64,000 nucleotides of DNA from Phycobacter azelaicus. GTDB lineage: Bacteria > Pseudomonadota > Alphaproteobacteria > Rhodobacterales > Rhodobacteraceae. The stretch covers positions 1 through 64,000 of the forward strand of contig NZ_WKFH01000002.1 in NCBI RefSeq assembly GCF_014884385.1, written 5' to 3'. Below, in pieces: positions 8,128-19,143 of the stretch. Under the pieces are notes generated by a model. It did not search any database and was not told where the DNA came from. It saw nothing but the letters and a program-made list of their open reading frames with translations. The position numbers were made by a program, and so were the translations under genes. How positions within the stretch are numbered: position 1 is the stretch's first letter; every line of letters begins with the position of its first letter.

Positions 8128-9287
8128 GCCATCCCCTCCGGCTTATTCCCGGTTCCAGGCCGCACGTAATAGCCGACGACTTCGAGGGTGCCGTTGATGG
8201 GACGGACTTCTTCTCCCGGCTGATACCGGTATTCGTGATACAGGCAGTCCGCTGGCGGTGGATAGGTCGACGGATCAAAACGGGTGCCCGGAGGGACCTG
8301 CTGGAACATCAACTCAAAAGGTACGTCAGGTGCCTGCCCCTCACCTGCATTGGGCAGGCTGTGCACCGGAGCCGCGCCCGTCAGGACATCAATGGCCATG
8401 GAAATTTTGTCCGCGCCGGTAACGGCTTTGATCAATCGCCACATATGGCAGCCATCAAGCCTCGGTGCGATCTCGACAACGCGCGGACCATCTTGTGTTA
8501 CGATCATCTGAAAATAAAGGACTCCATCGCGCGCGCCCAAGGCTGTCACGATGCGCCGCACCAGATCCTGGGCAACCGCCTGATCCGCAGGGCTAACATG
8601 AACGCAAGGTATCAGGTGGCCACGTGGAACCCCCAGAGCATGGGCACCATGTACCAGACGTTCGGAGAGAACCTGCATGCGGATCTGTCCGCCCGCAACA
8701 AGCACATTGCAGGAAATCTCGACGCCATCGAGAAATCCTTCGACGATAGCCTGCCCTGTGCGTGAAATCTCCGTGGCCCTGGCAATGGCGAGCTCAAGGT
8801 CCTCAGGCTGGTCAATACGCACGACACCGCGTTGGCCTTGCCCATCGGTTGGCTTAACGATGCAGGGAAACGTCGACCATTCTCCAAGCGCTGCAACACT
8901 GTCCACCTTGGCAAAAGGTACTGGACCCAAATCATGCTCGGCCAGAAAGCTGCGCAAGGCAGCCTTGTCGTCGAGCAGGCTGATAAAGGCACTGTCATAG
9001 AAATGCGGCAGGTTCAGGCGTTCGCTGAGAGCAACGACACTGCTCATGGCAATATCAGACGAGATGGAATAGACCAGATCGACGTCATGCCGCCGTGCAG
9101 CGTTTTCAAGCGCGTCCAGGTCAACAATGTTTATGTGCTCAACCACATCACAAAAGGCCTGTCCCGGCTCGCCTACTACAGGCGAGCAGCCAATCACGCG
9201 CCAGCCGCGATCTTTCATGTGACGGATGAGATCAGCCTGCCCGGCATTGGTGCCAAGCACCATGATCGTTCTCTGTGCGTCTGTCAT
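8124..9287 (-). CDS. ATP-grasp ligase in the pse operon
   Basis: The 387-residue protein has the carbamoyl-phosphate-synthase/biotin-carboxylase type ATP-grasp layout. There is an N-terminal Rossmann-like pre-domain (MVLGTNAGQADLIRHMKDRG), then the ATP-binding segment (FPCIVKPTDGQGQRGV) and a metal/ATP segment (RVVEIAPRLDGCHMW). The family couples ATP hydrolysis to joining a carboxylate to an amine or other nucleophile through an acyl phosphate. It overlaps pseG and the SDR gene by 4 bases each, so it belongs to the pathway. A role in acylating an amino group of the sugar, perhaps with an amino acid, is inference. Confidence 0.78.
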   Translation of the reverse strand: MTDAQRTIMVLGTNAGQADLIRHMKDRGWRVIGCSPVVGEPGQAFCDVVEHINIVDLDALENAARRHDVDLVYSISSDIAMSSVVALSERLNLPHFYDSAFISLLDDKAALRSFLAEHDLGPVPFAKVDSVAALGEWSTFPCIVKPTDGQGQRGVVRIDQPEDLELAIARATEISRTGQAIVEGFLDGVEISCNVLVAGGQIRMQVLSERLVHGAHALGVPRGHLIPCVHVSPADQAVAQDLVRRIVTALGARDGVLYFQMIVTQDGPRVVEIAPRLDGCHMWRLIKAVTGADKISMAIDVLTGAAPVHSLPNAGEGQAPDVPFELMFQQVPPGTRFDPSTYPPPADCLYHEYRYQPGEEVRPINGTLEVVGYYVRPGTGNKPEGMA

Positions 9288-10348
9288 TGACTCACCTTAT
9301 CTTTTTGCCTCGACTGCAGGTTCAACAGAGCATCTACTAGGCGCTCTGCCCCAAGCCCGTCGACCAAGGCGCGACCCGCCCGGGACATCGCGGCTCTTTG
9401 GTCAGCATTCTCGATTAATTTCATAACAGCATTGCGCACCATGGTCCCCGATACCACGCTTATATCCCCAAGATAGGGAGCGCCAATACGATCTGTCCAA
9501 CCGCGACAGGGGCGCTCCTGATTTGGGGCAAGCCCTATGAATATCATGGGCACACCGCAGATTGCGGCTTCATAGCTCATGGTGCCGCCGGCAATCAGCG
9601 CAAGATCGCAGTCGGCCATGAGGCTCGCCATGTCCGCAGGTGCTACATGCAATTCGATACCCGGCAAAGATGAGACACGGGCCGTGATGTCTGCAAGGTT
9701 TGGATTGGCCGGACCGCACACGACCACCAGGGTGATGCCGTTCCCCAGGTGACCGGCCAGTGCATTGAGGCTGAGAGCAATTGCTCCCCTGTCGTCCCCG
9801 CCACCGAAAGCCACAAGGATGCGCCGTACATCCCGTGTATCGGGTTGTGGTGTGATTGTGAGAAAGGCCGGACGCAAGACTGCATACGCCGGGCCAAAAA
9901 GGGTCTCTTGTGCCTCTGGTCGTTGTAGCCATCGCATGTATTGAGAGCGTTTTTCATAAGGCGAGGCATTGACCAGCAGGTCGCACCAGTAGTCGAAAGG
10001 CAAGCTTGCGTCGAACTGTTGCAACCAGCGTATTCCTGCCTTCATGAGCCGTTGTTGATAGGTCGGCGTGATACGGTAATCATCCATGACGGCAAGGCTC
10101 GCCTCATGGCGGGCGCAGCTCTCCAAGACGATGGCGCAGTCTTGATCATCGCTTCCGCGCTCCGGAATTTCCTGCCATTCAATGAACAGATCCATATCCT
10201 GTGCTGTCTGAAGGCTTGTCGGAGGGCCGAGGATTACACTGTGCCAGCCGCGCAGTTTCAGAACGCGGGCCATTTCTCGGCACCGCATGAGATGGCCAAG
10301 TCCGACCCGGGCGTTTGCATTGCAGCGAAAGACAACGGTGCGTGTCAT
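9284..10348 (-). CDS. pseG: UDP-2,4-diacetamido-2,4,6-trideoxy-altropyranose hydrolase
   Basis: A 354-residue GT-B-fold hydrolase of the PseG type, which releases UDP from the activated amino sugar before condensation by PseI. The N-terminus VVFRCNANARVGLGHLMRC is the PseG signature (R.D....GxGHxxRC). The C-terminal half shows ALIAGGTMSYEAAICGVPMI and then APNQERPC, the UDP-binding region. It starts one base into the pseF stop (TAATG) and overlaps the ATP-grasp gene by 4 bases. Somewhat longer than the Campylobacter enzyme (about 275 residues). Confidence 0.88.
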   Translation of the reverse strand: MTRTVVFRCNANARVGLGHLMRCREMARVLKLRGWHSVILGPPTSLQTAQDMDLFIEWQEIPERGSDDQDCAIVLESCARHEASLAVMDDYRITPTYQQRLMKAGIRWLQQFDASLPFDYWCDLLVNASPYEKRSQYMRWLQRPEAQETLFGPAYAVLRPAFLTITPQPDTRDVRRILVAFGGGDDRGAIALSLNALAGHLGNGITLVVVCGPANPNLADITARVSSLPGIELHVAPADMASLMADCDLALIAGGTMSYEAAICGVPMIFIGLAPNQERPCRGWTDRIGAPYLGDISVVSGTMVRNAVMKLIENADQRAAMSRAGRALVDGLGAERLVDALLNLQSRQKDKVSQ

Positions 10349-11049
10349 TACTGCATGTCCTTTAGCGCGGCAAATAGCGCTTCAGCCAGAGCCCAGTCCT
10401 GGGGCGTGTCAATATCGACGGCGCGTGTGCGCGGGATCATGAAGGGGCGTGATCGGGGGGAGAACATCGCTGCGCCGCTGATAAAAGCATCCCGGTGACC
10501 CCAGTAGAACATACCCAGATCATGGAAGCACTCCGGCAGATCCTGTGTTCGCGTGCCACGATGTTCCGGAAACAGCATTTGCACGCCGCCTTGAGAATCT
10601 TGCGTCATGGCCCGATGGACCGGATGAGGATACTCGGCTGCCGCGAAGATGAAATCTACCTCGGATCCTTCCTGCCCAAGTGCGTGGCGCGCTGCATGCA
10701 GGTCTTCGGCACGTGCAAAAGCGGCCGTGGCATAAAGGGTGCAGACCCGATCAATCCGGCAACCCATCTGCTCTTCCAGGGCCGTAATGGCGTGGATAAT
10801 GACTTGACGCGCCGTGGCGTGATCATCGGCTAGTTCTGCTGGGCGCATGAAGGGAACTTCAGCCCCCAGGTCACGCGCGACATCGGCAATTTCCACATCG
10901 TCTGTTGAGACGATGATGCGATCAAAACAACCGGCTTCCCGCGCCGTTTCAATCGGCCAGCCAATCATGGGTATGCCGCCGAACAGTTTGATGTTCTTGC
11001 GGGGAATGCGTTTGCTGCCACCGCGGGCTGGGATCAGCGCAATGTCCAC
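10348..11049 (-). CDS. pseF: CMP-pseudaminic acid cytidylyltransferase
   Basis: A 233-residue enzyme of the NeuA/PseF family, which activates the nonulosonate with CTP. The N-terminal signature is ALIPARGGSKRIPRKNI, followed by STDDVEIADVA, RPAELADD and YATAAF; the C-terminus has AVDIDTPQDWALAE. I choose the GTG at 11049 (VDIALIPARGG) because it has AAAGGA seven bases upstream and matches family length. The longer in-frame extension to 11196 would overlap pseC and has low-complexity content. Confidence 0.88.
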   Translation of the reverse strand: MDIALIPARGGSKRIPRKNIKLFGGIPMIGWPIETAREAGCFDRIIVSTDDVEIADVARDLGAEVPFMRPAELADDHATARQVIIHAITALEEQMGCRIDRVCTLYATAAFARAEDLHAARHALGQEGSEVDFIFAAAEYPHPVHRAMTQDSQGGVQMLFPEHRGTRTQDLPECFHDLGMFYWGHRDAFISGAAMFSPRSRPFMIPRTRAVDIDTPQDWALAEALFAALKDMQ

Positions 11050-11081
11050 GTGCGCGTCCTTTCTGGCCTTTGCCGTCTGCG

Positions 11082-13288
<2,207 letters not shown>

Positions 13289-14187
13289 TCAACGCTCTTT
13301 GACGCGCTCGCTTTCACATAGGGTACAGGTATATTCTTCATCATTCTGCCGGTCTGAATACAGTCGGATTTCAAGTCTGAAAATTCAGTCAATCTCCCGA
13401 TTTTTGGAGTTTTTCTTCAAGGCGTTTCAAGTGCTGCTTATATTTTGGATGGTACTGTGAGATGGTAAGGGCCCGACGAAACGACGCCTTTGATGCCAAA
13501 AGGTTGTTTTCGGCCTCCTGGGCAAGTCCGAGTGCGGCCCAGGCGCGGTGTTCTCCGGGGTAACGGTCCAGCACTTGCAGGCACACCGCCCGCGACCGGG
13601 TCGGGCTGCCACTGCGTCTCAGGGCTGCTGCAAGTAGAACCATACTATCCTTGTCGTCCGTTTCGGTCAGGCAGGCAATTGCAAGCGTAGATGCTGCGGC
13701 ATTGTACTGACCGAGCTGAAATTGCGCGTGTCCAAGGAGAGTGAGTGCGGCCTCGCCGTCAGGCAGCACCTCTAGTGCCCTTTGAGCCTCGTGTATGGTG
13801 TTATTCCACTGCTTTTCGGCTCGGACTTCCTGTGCTTTTCGCAGTGCCTCGGTATACTCGGGGTACCCTAGGGCGCGCCCAGAGAACGGGATACTTGGTA
13901 ATGGTTTGCCCCCTACGAATGCACGCAGCAACGGACCAAGGAGCGCTTTGCGTGACAAAAAGGATGGGGTGATATGCCCCGCTCCCAAGATAGAGATCGC
14001 AGTTACATGTGTCTCTGCTTGCGGGTGGGCATCCATCAATTTTCGAGTCGCCCAAAGGTCGGAAGCATCCCGTTCACCAGCGATCAAGGTGATTTCGGGC
14101 GCGTGCTCTGCAACAAGCGGCCTTAGAGAGGTGGTCCTGCTTTTTCGACCAGAATGCAGCCCAGTTAAGGTGGATCAGGGTTTCACA

Positions 14188-15018
14188 TCAGGCTGCCATT
14201 TTCATGGGTTCCGGTTTGCTGACATGGACCTCTTCGGGGGTCAATATGCCATGGGTCGAGTGGGGCCGCTCGGCGTTGTAATAGGCCAGCCATTTCCCAA
14301 TACCGTCTCGGGCCTGTGACCCGGTCTCGAAGGCGCGCAGGTAGACGCATTCGTATTTCAACGACCGCCACAACCGCTCGATCATGCGATTGTCGATCCA
14401 GCGGCCCTTGCCATCCATCGATATCTTCACCTTGGCCTCCTTCAGCTCATCGGTCCAGTCGCTGCTGGTGAACTGCGATCCCTGATCGGTGTTGAAGATC
14501 TCCGGCGGGCCATATTTGGCCAGCGCCTCTTTCAGCGCCGCGACACAGAAGTCTGCCTCCAAGGTATTCGACAGCCGCCAGGCCAGCACCTTGCGGCTAT
14601 ACCAGTCCATGATCGCCACCAGATACAGGAACCCCCGCTCCATCCGGATATAGGTGATGTCGGCGCACCAGACCTGGTTGGGCCGGTTGATCGCCAGTCC
14701 CTTGAGCAGGTAGGGATAGATCTTGTGCGCCGGGTGCTTCTTGCTGGTGTTGGGCTCCTGGTAGATCGGCACCAACCGCATCAGGCGCATCAATCGCCGC
14801 ACACGATGGCGGCCACATTTGTGACCCTGCCGCTTCATGTGCCGCGCCATCTGGCGAGAGCCATACCACGGGGTCTCCAGGAACTGCTTGTCGATGATCT
14901 CCATGAAGGCCAGGTTCTCAGCGCTCTCCCCCTTGGGCCGGTAATACAGCGTCGAGCGCGACAGTTGCAGCAGCCTGCATTGCCGCCGCTGGCTCAGCTC
15001 ATGATCCTTGCTCACCAT
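14188..15018 (-). CDS. IS3-family transposase OrfB (DDE integrase domain)
   Basis: A 276-residue product with an HTH_21-type N-terminus (RQCRLLQLSRSTLYYRPKG) and an rve-type DDE core: first Asp in VWCADITYIR, second in FNTDQGSQFTS, Glu in DNRMIERLWRSLKYE. The C-terminus is WLAYYNAERPHSTHGILTPEE, as usual in the family. It overlaps orfA by 7 bases. A run of six A followed by T (AAAAAAT) at the overlap is a good -1 slippery site for making the OrfAB fusion transposase. Confidence 0.95.
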   Translation of the reverse strand: MVSKDHELSQRRQCRLLQLSRSTLYYRPKGESAENLAFMEIIDKQFLETPWYGSRQMARHMKRQGHKCGRHRVRRLMRLMRLVPIYQEPNTSKKHPAHKIYPYLLKGLAINRPNQVWCADITYIRMERGFLYLVAIMDWYSRKVLAWRLSNTLEADFCVAALKEALAKYGPPEIFNTDQGSQFTSSDWTDELKEAKVKISMDGKGRWIDNRMIERLWRSLKYECVYLRAFETGSQARDGIGKWLAYYNAERPHSTHGILTPEEVHVSKPEPMKMAA

Positions 15019-15320
15019 TTTTTGCCTCGCGTCCCGAGCAGTTGAACCGAGGCATTCGCTAAAAAATCCCGTTCCACCACCAGCTGCCCGATCTTCGAAT
15101 GCAGCTTCTCGATCTCTGCCTCCTTCCCCTTCCCGGGATCAGCGCCTCGCCGGGTGAACGCCGTGGCCATGTTCTCGATCGCCGCCCGCTTCCACGTGCT
15201 GATCTGGTTCGGATGCACGCCATACTTCTTCGACAGCTCGGCCAGCGTCATCTCTTCTCGGATCGCTTCAAGCGCAACCTTCGCCTTGAACTCAGGCGTA
15301 TGCGTCTTTCTCTTTGCCAT
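15012..15320 (-). CDS. IS3-family transposase OrfA (HTH)
   Basis: A 102-residue helix-turn-helix protein starting MAKRKTHTPEFKAKVALEAI and continuing ELSKKYGVHPNQISTWKR. A leucine-zipper-like stretch (IEKLHSKIGQLVVERDFL) follows, through which OrfA and OrfAB multimerise in this family. It ends at the A-rich frameshift window shared with orfB. Confidence 0.95.
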   Translation of the reverse strand: MAKRKTHTPEFKAKVALEAIREEMTLAELSKKYGVHPNQISTWKRAAIENMATAFTRRGADPGKGKEAEIEKLHSKIGQLVVERDFLANASVQLLGTRGKKW

Positions 15321-15821
15321 TTCGGATCGTCTCTCTCGTCATACGATCCACCTTAACAACTGGTCCGAATTTCCGCGACCACCTCTTAGGTCCGGAGCGG
15401 ATAAAGGCGTATTTTTCAGCATATATTTCGCGCTTTGGCTATAAGGTTCGCCAAGGCACACATCCGAAGAAAATGCGAGGATACGTGCTTGCAACAAGCA
15501 GCCATAATGGATTGCAGCATACCCGCCCATGGAGGTTCCGATGGTGCAGACCTGCGTCACACCCAACCTCTCCATCCAAGCCTTCAGAGAGGCGACCACC
15601 TCCTGTGGCGACGAACCCAAGCCGGGTATGCCATCCTGATACCACCGGTTTGCGCCGTTATTCAGAAAAACGGTGTGTGTTTCTGTCTCACGTCCAGACT
15701 GGAAAAAATTGAATGTTTCAGCCCTCAAATCCTTAGCGCCAAAATAGATGGCCAAGCGATCTGAGCTGTCATTGAGGACGATGCGATGACATGGCCCTTC
15801 CAGCGGTGTCGGCAAGTTCAT

Positions 15822-16041
15822 TTTCATTCCATTCTGTTGCGATGAATGAACTGATGGCACAGGCATTCGGCACGCGCTAGCATAACTCTGTCATTTAGGG
15901 CTACATACCTGTTGTGGGTTTTTCCGGCTTTGAAGCCAATAAGCTTACAGGCCGCGCCTGCGTAGAAAATCACAGGATTTGGCTTTTGCATTGGGCAAGG
16001 CGGCGTTAGAAACGCCGAAGGAAAAAATAAGGTGTTCCCCA
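15822..16041. promoter_or_regulatory. Divergent promoter region with a small hairpin
   Basis: 220 bases between the disrupted hydrolase gene (minus) and the large transferase gene (plus). The original promoter of the hydrolase-pse operon should lie here, now separated from pseB by the IS. A perfect 7-bp hairpin with a 3-base loop, CGGCGTT-AGA-AACGCCG, sits at 16001-16017, about 24 bases before the transferase start and just upstream of its AAGGTG ribosome site. It might affect translation. No -35/-10 call is made. Confidence 0.4.
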
Positions 16042-19000
16042 ATGCGGCTCGTTCTATTTCGAATAGCGACCAAACTGCATATTTTGCCCTTGCTGCGGGC
16101 TGTGTTTCACAAGCTTCCTCTTGCAATAGCGCGCGGATGTCTGCGCTTGGGGTTGCCACGTTTGGCACTGCTTTTCTGCGCTCTTGCCGGAAAATTTTCC
16201 CGAGGAGCGCATCGTGTTGCCTGGGTTAAAGCACAAGCGTTCGAGGCTTTGGGCGAACAGGAAAAGGCGCGGCAGCAGCGGATCTTTCGTTTGCGCCTCC
16301 TTCTGGCCGAACAAACTGCGCGCAAGGATCTGGCCAAAGTCCTTGTCAGCATGGCGGATTTGGAGCGCCTTGATGCAGCAGCACCATTGGCTACGGGACG
16401 TATCATTGCGGACCATATCGTGCGCGACAAGGGACGCCCAAAACTGCTTAAGGCCGCGCGCAAAGCAAAGAAACGATTTCGTGAAAGCGCGTTTTTGGAT
16501 CACATTATCGCCTTGTGCGAGTCGATGGATGGAAAGTTTCATGGCGCAGCACAGCGAATTTCTCGGGTCATCGCTTCGCCCTATCCCACTCCTCGATCGG
16601 TTAACGCTCTGCAACTGAAGCTGTTGGAAAGCACGTGGCGTGTTGTGGATCAGATCGCCAGAGAACAGATGGACTGGGCCGAAGCACCCGATGTGAAGGT
16701 TCCCAAAATTGCCGCGCAGGAACAGCAACCTGCAAACATCCCATCACTTTCTTTTAAGGAACGAGCTTTGCAGCGTCGGCAACGGGATGAATATCTCGAG
16801 ATGTGCCAGCAGGATTTCGAAATAGCAGATACGCTGGAAAAACGCTTGGCTGCCATCAGTGACATGTTGCGGAGCGGTGTACGGCATGTACCGGATTATA
16901 CAGCCTCCTATGAGCAAGCCCGCCGATGCCTGGAGCACGTACATCCCGAAATCGAGGCGCTGCAGCAGCCAGGTGCCCTATCTGATCTTAAAAAGGTAGA
17001 GTCCGCCGTTCAAAGCATGTGTACCTACATGCGCCTTGCAAAGCGGCTTGGTGAATTAGGCTGCGTATCACAGACCGCAACCTATCTTGGACACCTTTCG
17101 GAAAACCCCGAATTCTGTTCGGCCATGTGGATTGCACCGACTGTTTTGCACAAAGACGCAGAGGTCCCTGAGCTCGCTGCCCAAGTTATGCAGCGGGTTC
17201 AGCAGGCTCCACCAAAGATCAATGCCGATGTACGGGCGTTTTTCCAATGGGCCATGCATGCGCACCGATACGAAGAGGCCGATTCATTTTTCGAGAAGCT
17301 ACCCGAGAAGCTGCGCAGCCGCCATGGTGTATTGTACTATGTGAACATTTTGCAGCGCCAAGGACGGTTTGCACAGGCCCTGAAAATACTGCGCGTGGTT
17401 CACGCTCAGATCCTACTCAACCCATTGCGCGTTAACGCTTATACGAATTACAGCCTCATCAAGCGCACCGGAGAATTGAGGTTCCTGATAGAGACTGCTC
17501 GGCTCTACGAAACGGTACCTCAACCTCAAGATCCCAAAGGTCTGGTCCTCGTTGCCCCGCGCAATATCGATCAGTTGCGGCGTCAGCCCCTGATGGTGCT
17601 TCAGGAACTGAAAAAACAAGGCTGGGCGGTGGTTCCCTTGGTCGAGGGGCTGCTTCCTCGTCAGGAAACCGGCATCCCCGGGATCGATTTGCTCAACGGC
17701 GCCATACACGCCAATACTGAGCTGTCCACTGCCGCCAATCTCGCCTTGCCAGAACTTGAGAACTTCAACTTTGTACCGGAAAAAGGTCACCTGTCCTGGG
17801 GGCAAATAGACCTCTCCCATGCGCTCTGGGAAGATGCCGCAATCAATCGACGACGCCATTCCATTCACTGGACTTGCCCTGAGCTGATTCATTATTTGAG
17901 TGGGCTTGCCAAGTGGACACGATCGACGGGTCGGGTGCTGAGTTATGTCACAAACCTGCAGCGTGCGCGGGGTATTCCGGTTTGCAGCTTGGTCCCGTTC
18001 AACATTCGCCTCCCGGATGTCGTTTCGCGATTCTATTGTGATTCTTTAGGAAAACCGGATGATTTCTTTTGTGTCCAGTTCGCGAACGGATACCAGAATT
18101 ACTTCACGAACTTCTCCACAAACGTGTCGCAACGCATGGTCGTGCGCAATGTGACGAAAGCATCCCATGTCAGGTCTGTTGCATTTCCTATCCCGGAAAA
18201 TTTCGAACGCTATTATGCAGCCAACACCCACCGACTGACCGAAGTCATGGAACGATTTGCTCCGATTACGACGGTCAAACGGTCGACAGAAGGCTCGAAG
18301 GGGCGCCCGCCTGAAGCCGATATGCTAGATGAGCGGATCGCAGCATGGCGTGCAAAGGGCGGCAAGGTTGCTTGCGCCTTTGGTAAGGTCGTCTGCGACA
18401 GCGGCGTTCCCTTTGATGGAGGTCCTGCGCATAAAGATATGCGCGACTGGATCAACCATTGTATCCGTGCGGTCCAAGGATCAGATACCCTGCTCTTGAT
18501 CAAGCCTCACCCGCATGAGCTGAACAACCAAATCGCAACCTTCCCCACAGAATATTTTCGCGATCTGATCGACGAGCCGCTGGGAGACAACGCAGTCTTT
18601 CTGGGCCACCGCTGGTTCGACATGGATGATATGCGCAGTCGGATGGATGTCGGTGTGATTTATAACGGAACCACCACGATCGAACTCGGGCTCATGGGGA
18701 TTCCTGCGATTTTGGCAGGACACTATAGCCCAATCGATTATCCGATCGGCCAAGTCACTTTTGATGATGCGGCAGAGTTCGAGGCGCTTTTGCGTTTTGA
18801 AAAACCCGCTGTGTCGGCACCGGATGTGCAGGAAAGAGCGGCCATGTGGCTGGATTACATGGCAAATGAAAACTTCACTCAGCCTTACCGTTTCCATGCT
18901 CGGCCAGTGACAAACAAGGTGCTCTATCCTCCATATTGGTTCCAGTCGGACTTGAAAGAACATGAGAGGGAAGGCAATCCAGCTGTTGCTGAGCTGGCTG

Positions 19001-19086
19001 GACGGATTATCGGAACACATTTCGAACCAGGAGATGTCCATGCGACCCACTCGCTGGAGCATCGCGGTCTCGCTTTCTCCATATAA
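16042..19086 (+). CDS. Large putative glycosyltransferase with helical N-terminus
   Basis: A 1014-residue protein. The first ~500 residues are helix-rich and TPR-like, with no clear domain. The rest looks like a GT-B capsule-type transferase: GLVLVAPRNIDQLRRQPLMV opens a Rossmann-like section. TLLLIKPHPHELNNQIATF and VGVIYNGTTTIELGLMGIPA then resemble the donor-site region of capsule-synthesis and CDP-glycerol-type enzymes. The ATG at 16042 has AAGGTG seven bases upstream; a start at 15979 is in frame but lacks one. The next gene starts 57 bases later. The base composition is less GC-rich than that of the plasmid core (28 of 60 G+C in 16441-16500). Family placement is tentative. Confidence 0.6.
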   Translation: MRLVLFRIATKLHILPLLRAVFHKLPLAIARGCLRLGLPRLALLFCALAGKFSRGAHRVAWVKAQAFEALGEQEKARQQRIFRLRLLLAEQTARKDLAKVLVSMADLERLDAAAPLATGRIIADHIVRDKGRPKLLKAARKAKKRFRESAFLDHIIALCESMDGKFHGAAQRISRVIASPYPTPRSVNALQLKLLESTWRVVDQIAREQMDWAEAPDVKVPKIAAQEQQPANIPSLSFKERALQRRQRDEYLEMCQQDFEIADTLEKRLAAISDMLRSGVRHVPDYTASYEQARRCLEHVHPEIEALQQPGALSDLKKVESAVQSMCTYMRLAKRLGELGCVSQTATYLGHLSENPEFCSAMWIAPTVLHKDAEVPELAAQVMQRVQQAPPKINADVRAFFQWAMHAHRYEEADSFFEKLPEKLRSRHGVLYYVNILQRQGRFAQALKILRVVHAQILLNPLRVNAYTNYSLIKRTGELRFLIETARLYETVPQPQDPKGLVLVAPRNIDQLRRQPLMVLQELKKQGWAVVPLVEGLLPRQETGIPGIDLLNGAIHANTELSTAANLALPELENFNFVPEKGHLSWGQIDLSHALWEDAAINRRRHSIHWTCPELIHYLSGLAKWTRSTGRVLSYVTNLQRARGIPVCSLVPFNIRLPDVVSRFYCDSLGKPDDFFCVQFANGYQNYFTNFSTNVSQRMVVRNVTKASHVRSVAFPIPENFERYYAANTHRLTEVMERFAPITTVKRSTEGSKGRPPEADMLDERIAAWRAKGGKVACAFGKVVCDSGVPFDGGPAHKDMRDWINHCIRAVQGSDTLLLIKPHPHELNNQIATFPTEYFRDLIDEPLGDNAVFLGHRWFDMDDMRSRMDVGVIYNGTTTIELGLMGIPAILAGHYSPIDYPIGQVTFDDAAEFEALLRFEKPAVSAPDVQERAAMWLDYMANENFTQPYRFHARPVTNKVLYPPYWFQSDLKEHEREGNPAVAELAGRIIGTHFEPGDVHATHSLEHRGLAFSI

Positions 19087-19143
19087 TAATGCCATCGCGG
19101 ACAGGAGCGACCGCGCTACCGCAGATAACGATCGGAAACCGAA

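Larger units (their letters stand above)
14127..15386 (-). mobile_element. IS3-family insertion sequence, 1260 bp, with 3-bp TAG target duplication
   Basis: Ends are imperfect inverted repeats: AGAGGTGGTCCTGCTTTTTC at the left, and AGAGGTGGTCGCGGAAATTC when the right end is read inwards. A further shared block, AAGGTGGATC, lies about 35-45 bases in on both sides. TAG flanks both ends (14124-14126 and 15387-15389). Inside are orfA and orfB, overlapping in the -1 frame, both minus. The element is whole and probably active or recently so. Only one copy is in the window. Confidence 0.93.
13389..15821 (-). pseudogene. Alpha/beta hydrolase with TPR-like tail, disrupted by an IS element
   Basis: Two gene pieces flank the IS at 14127-15386. 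The N-terminal piece (15821 to 15387) carries the nucleophile elbow GTSMGGYAAIHYG and ends SAPDL. The C-terminal piece (14123 to 13389) begins RPLVAEHAPEITLIAGERD and carries the acid (GERDASDLW) and the His (LGAGHITPS), then about 150 residues of TPR-like helices ending in a charged tail. Removing the IS and one TAG copy joins them in frame into a 389-residue protein with a complete Ser-Asp-His triad. The ATG at 15821 has GGAA five bases upstream. The insertion separates the Ser from the Asp and His, so activity is surely lost. The gene lies in line with the pse operon; substrate unknown, possibly deacylation. Confidence 0.88.
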
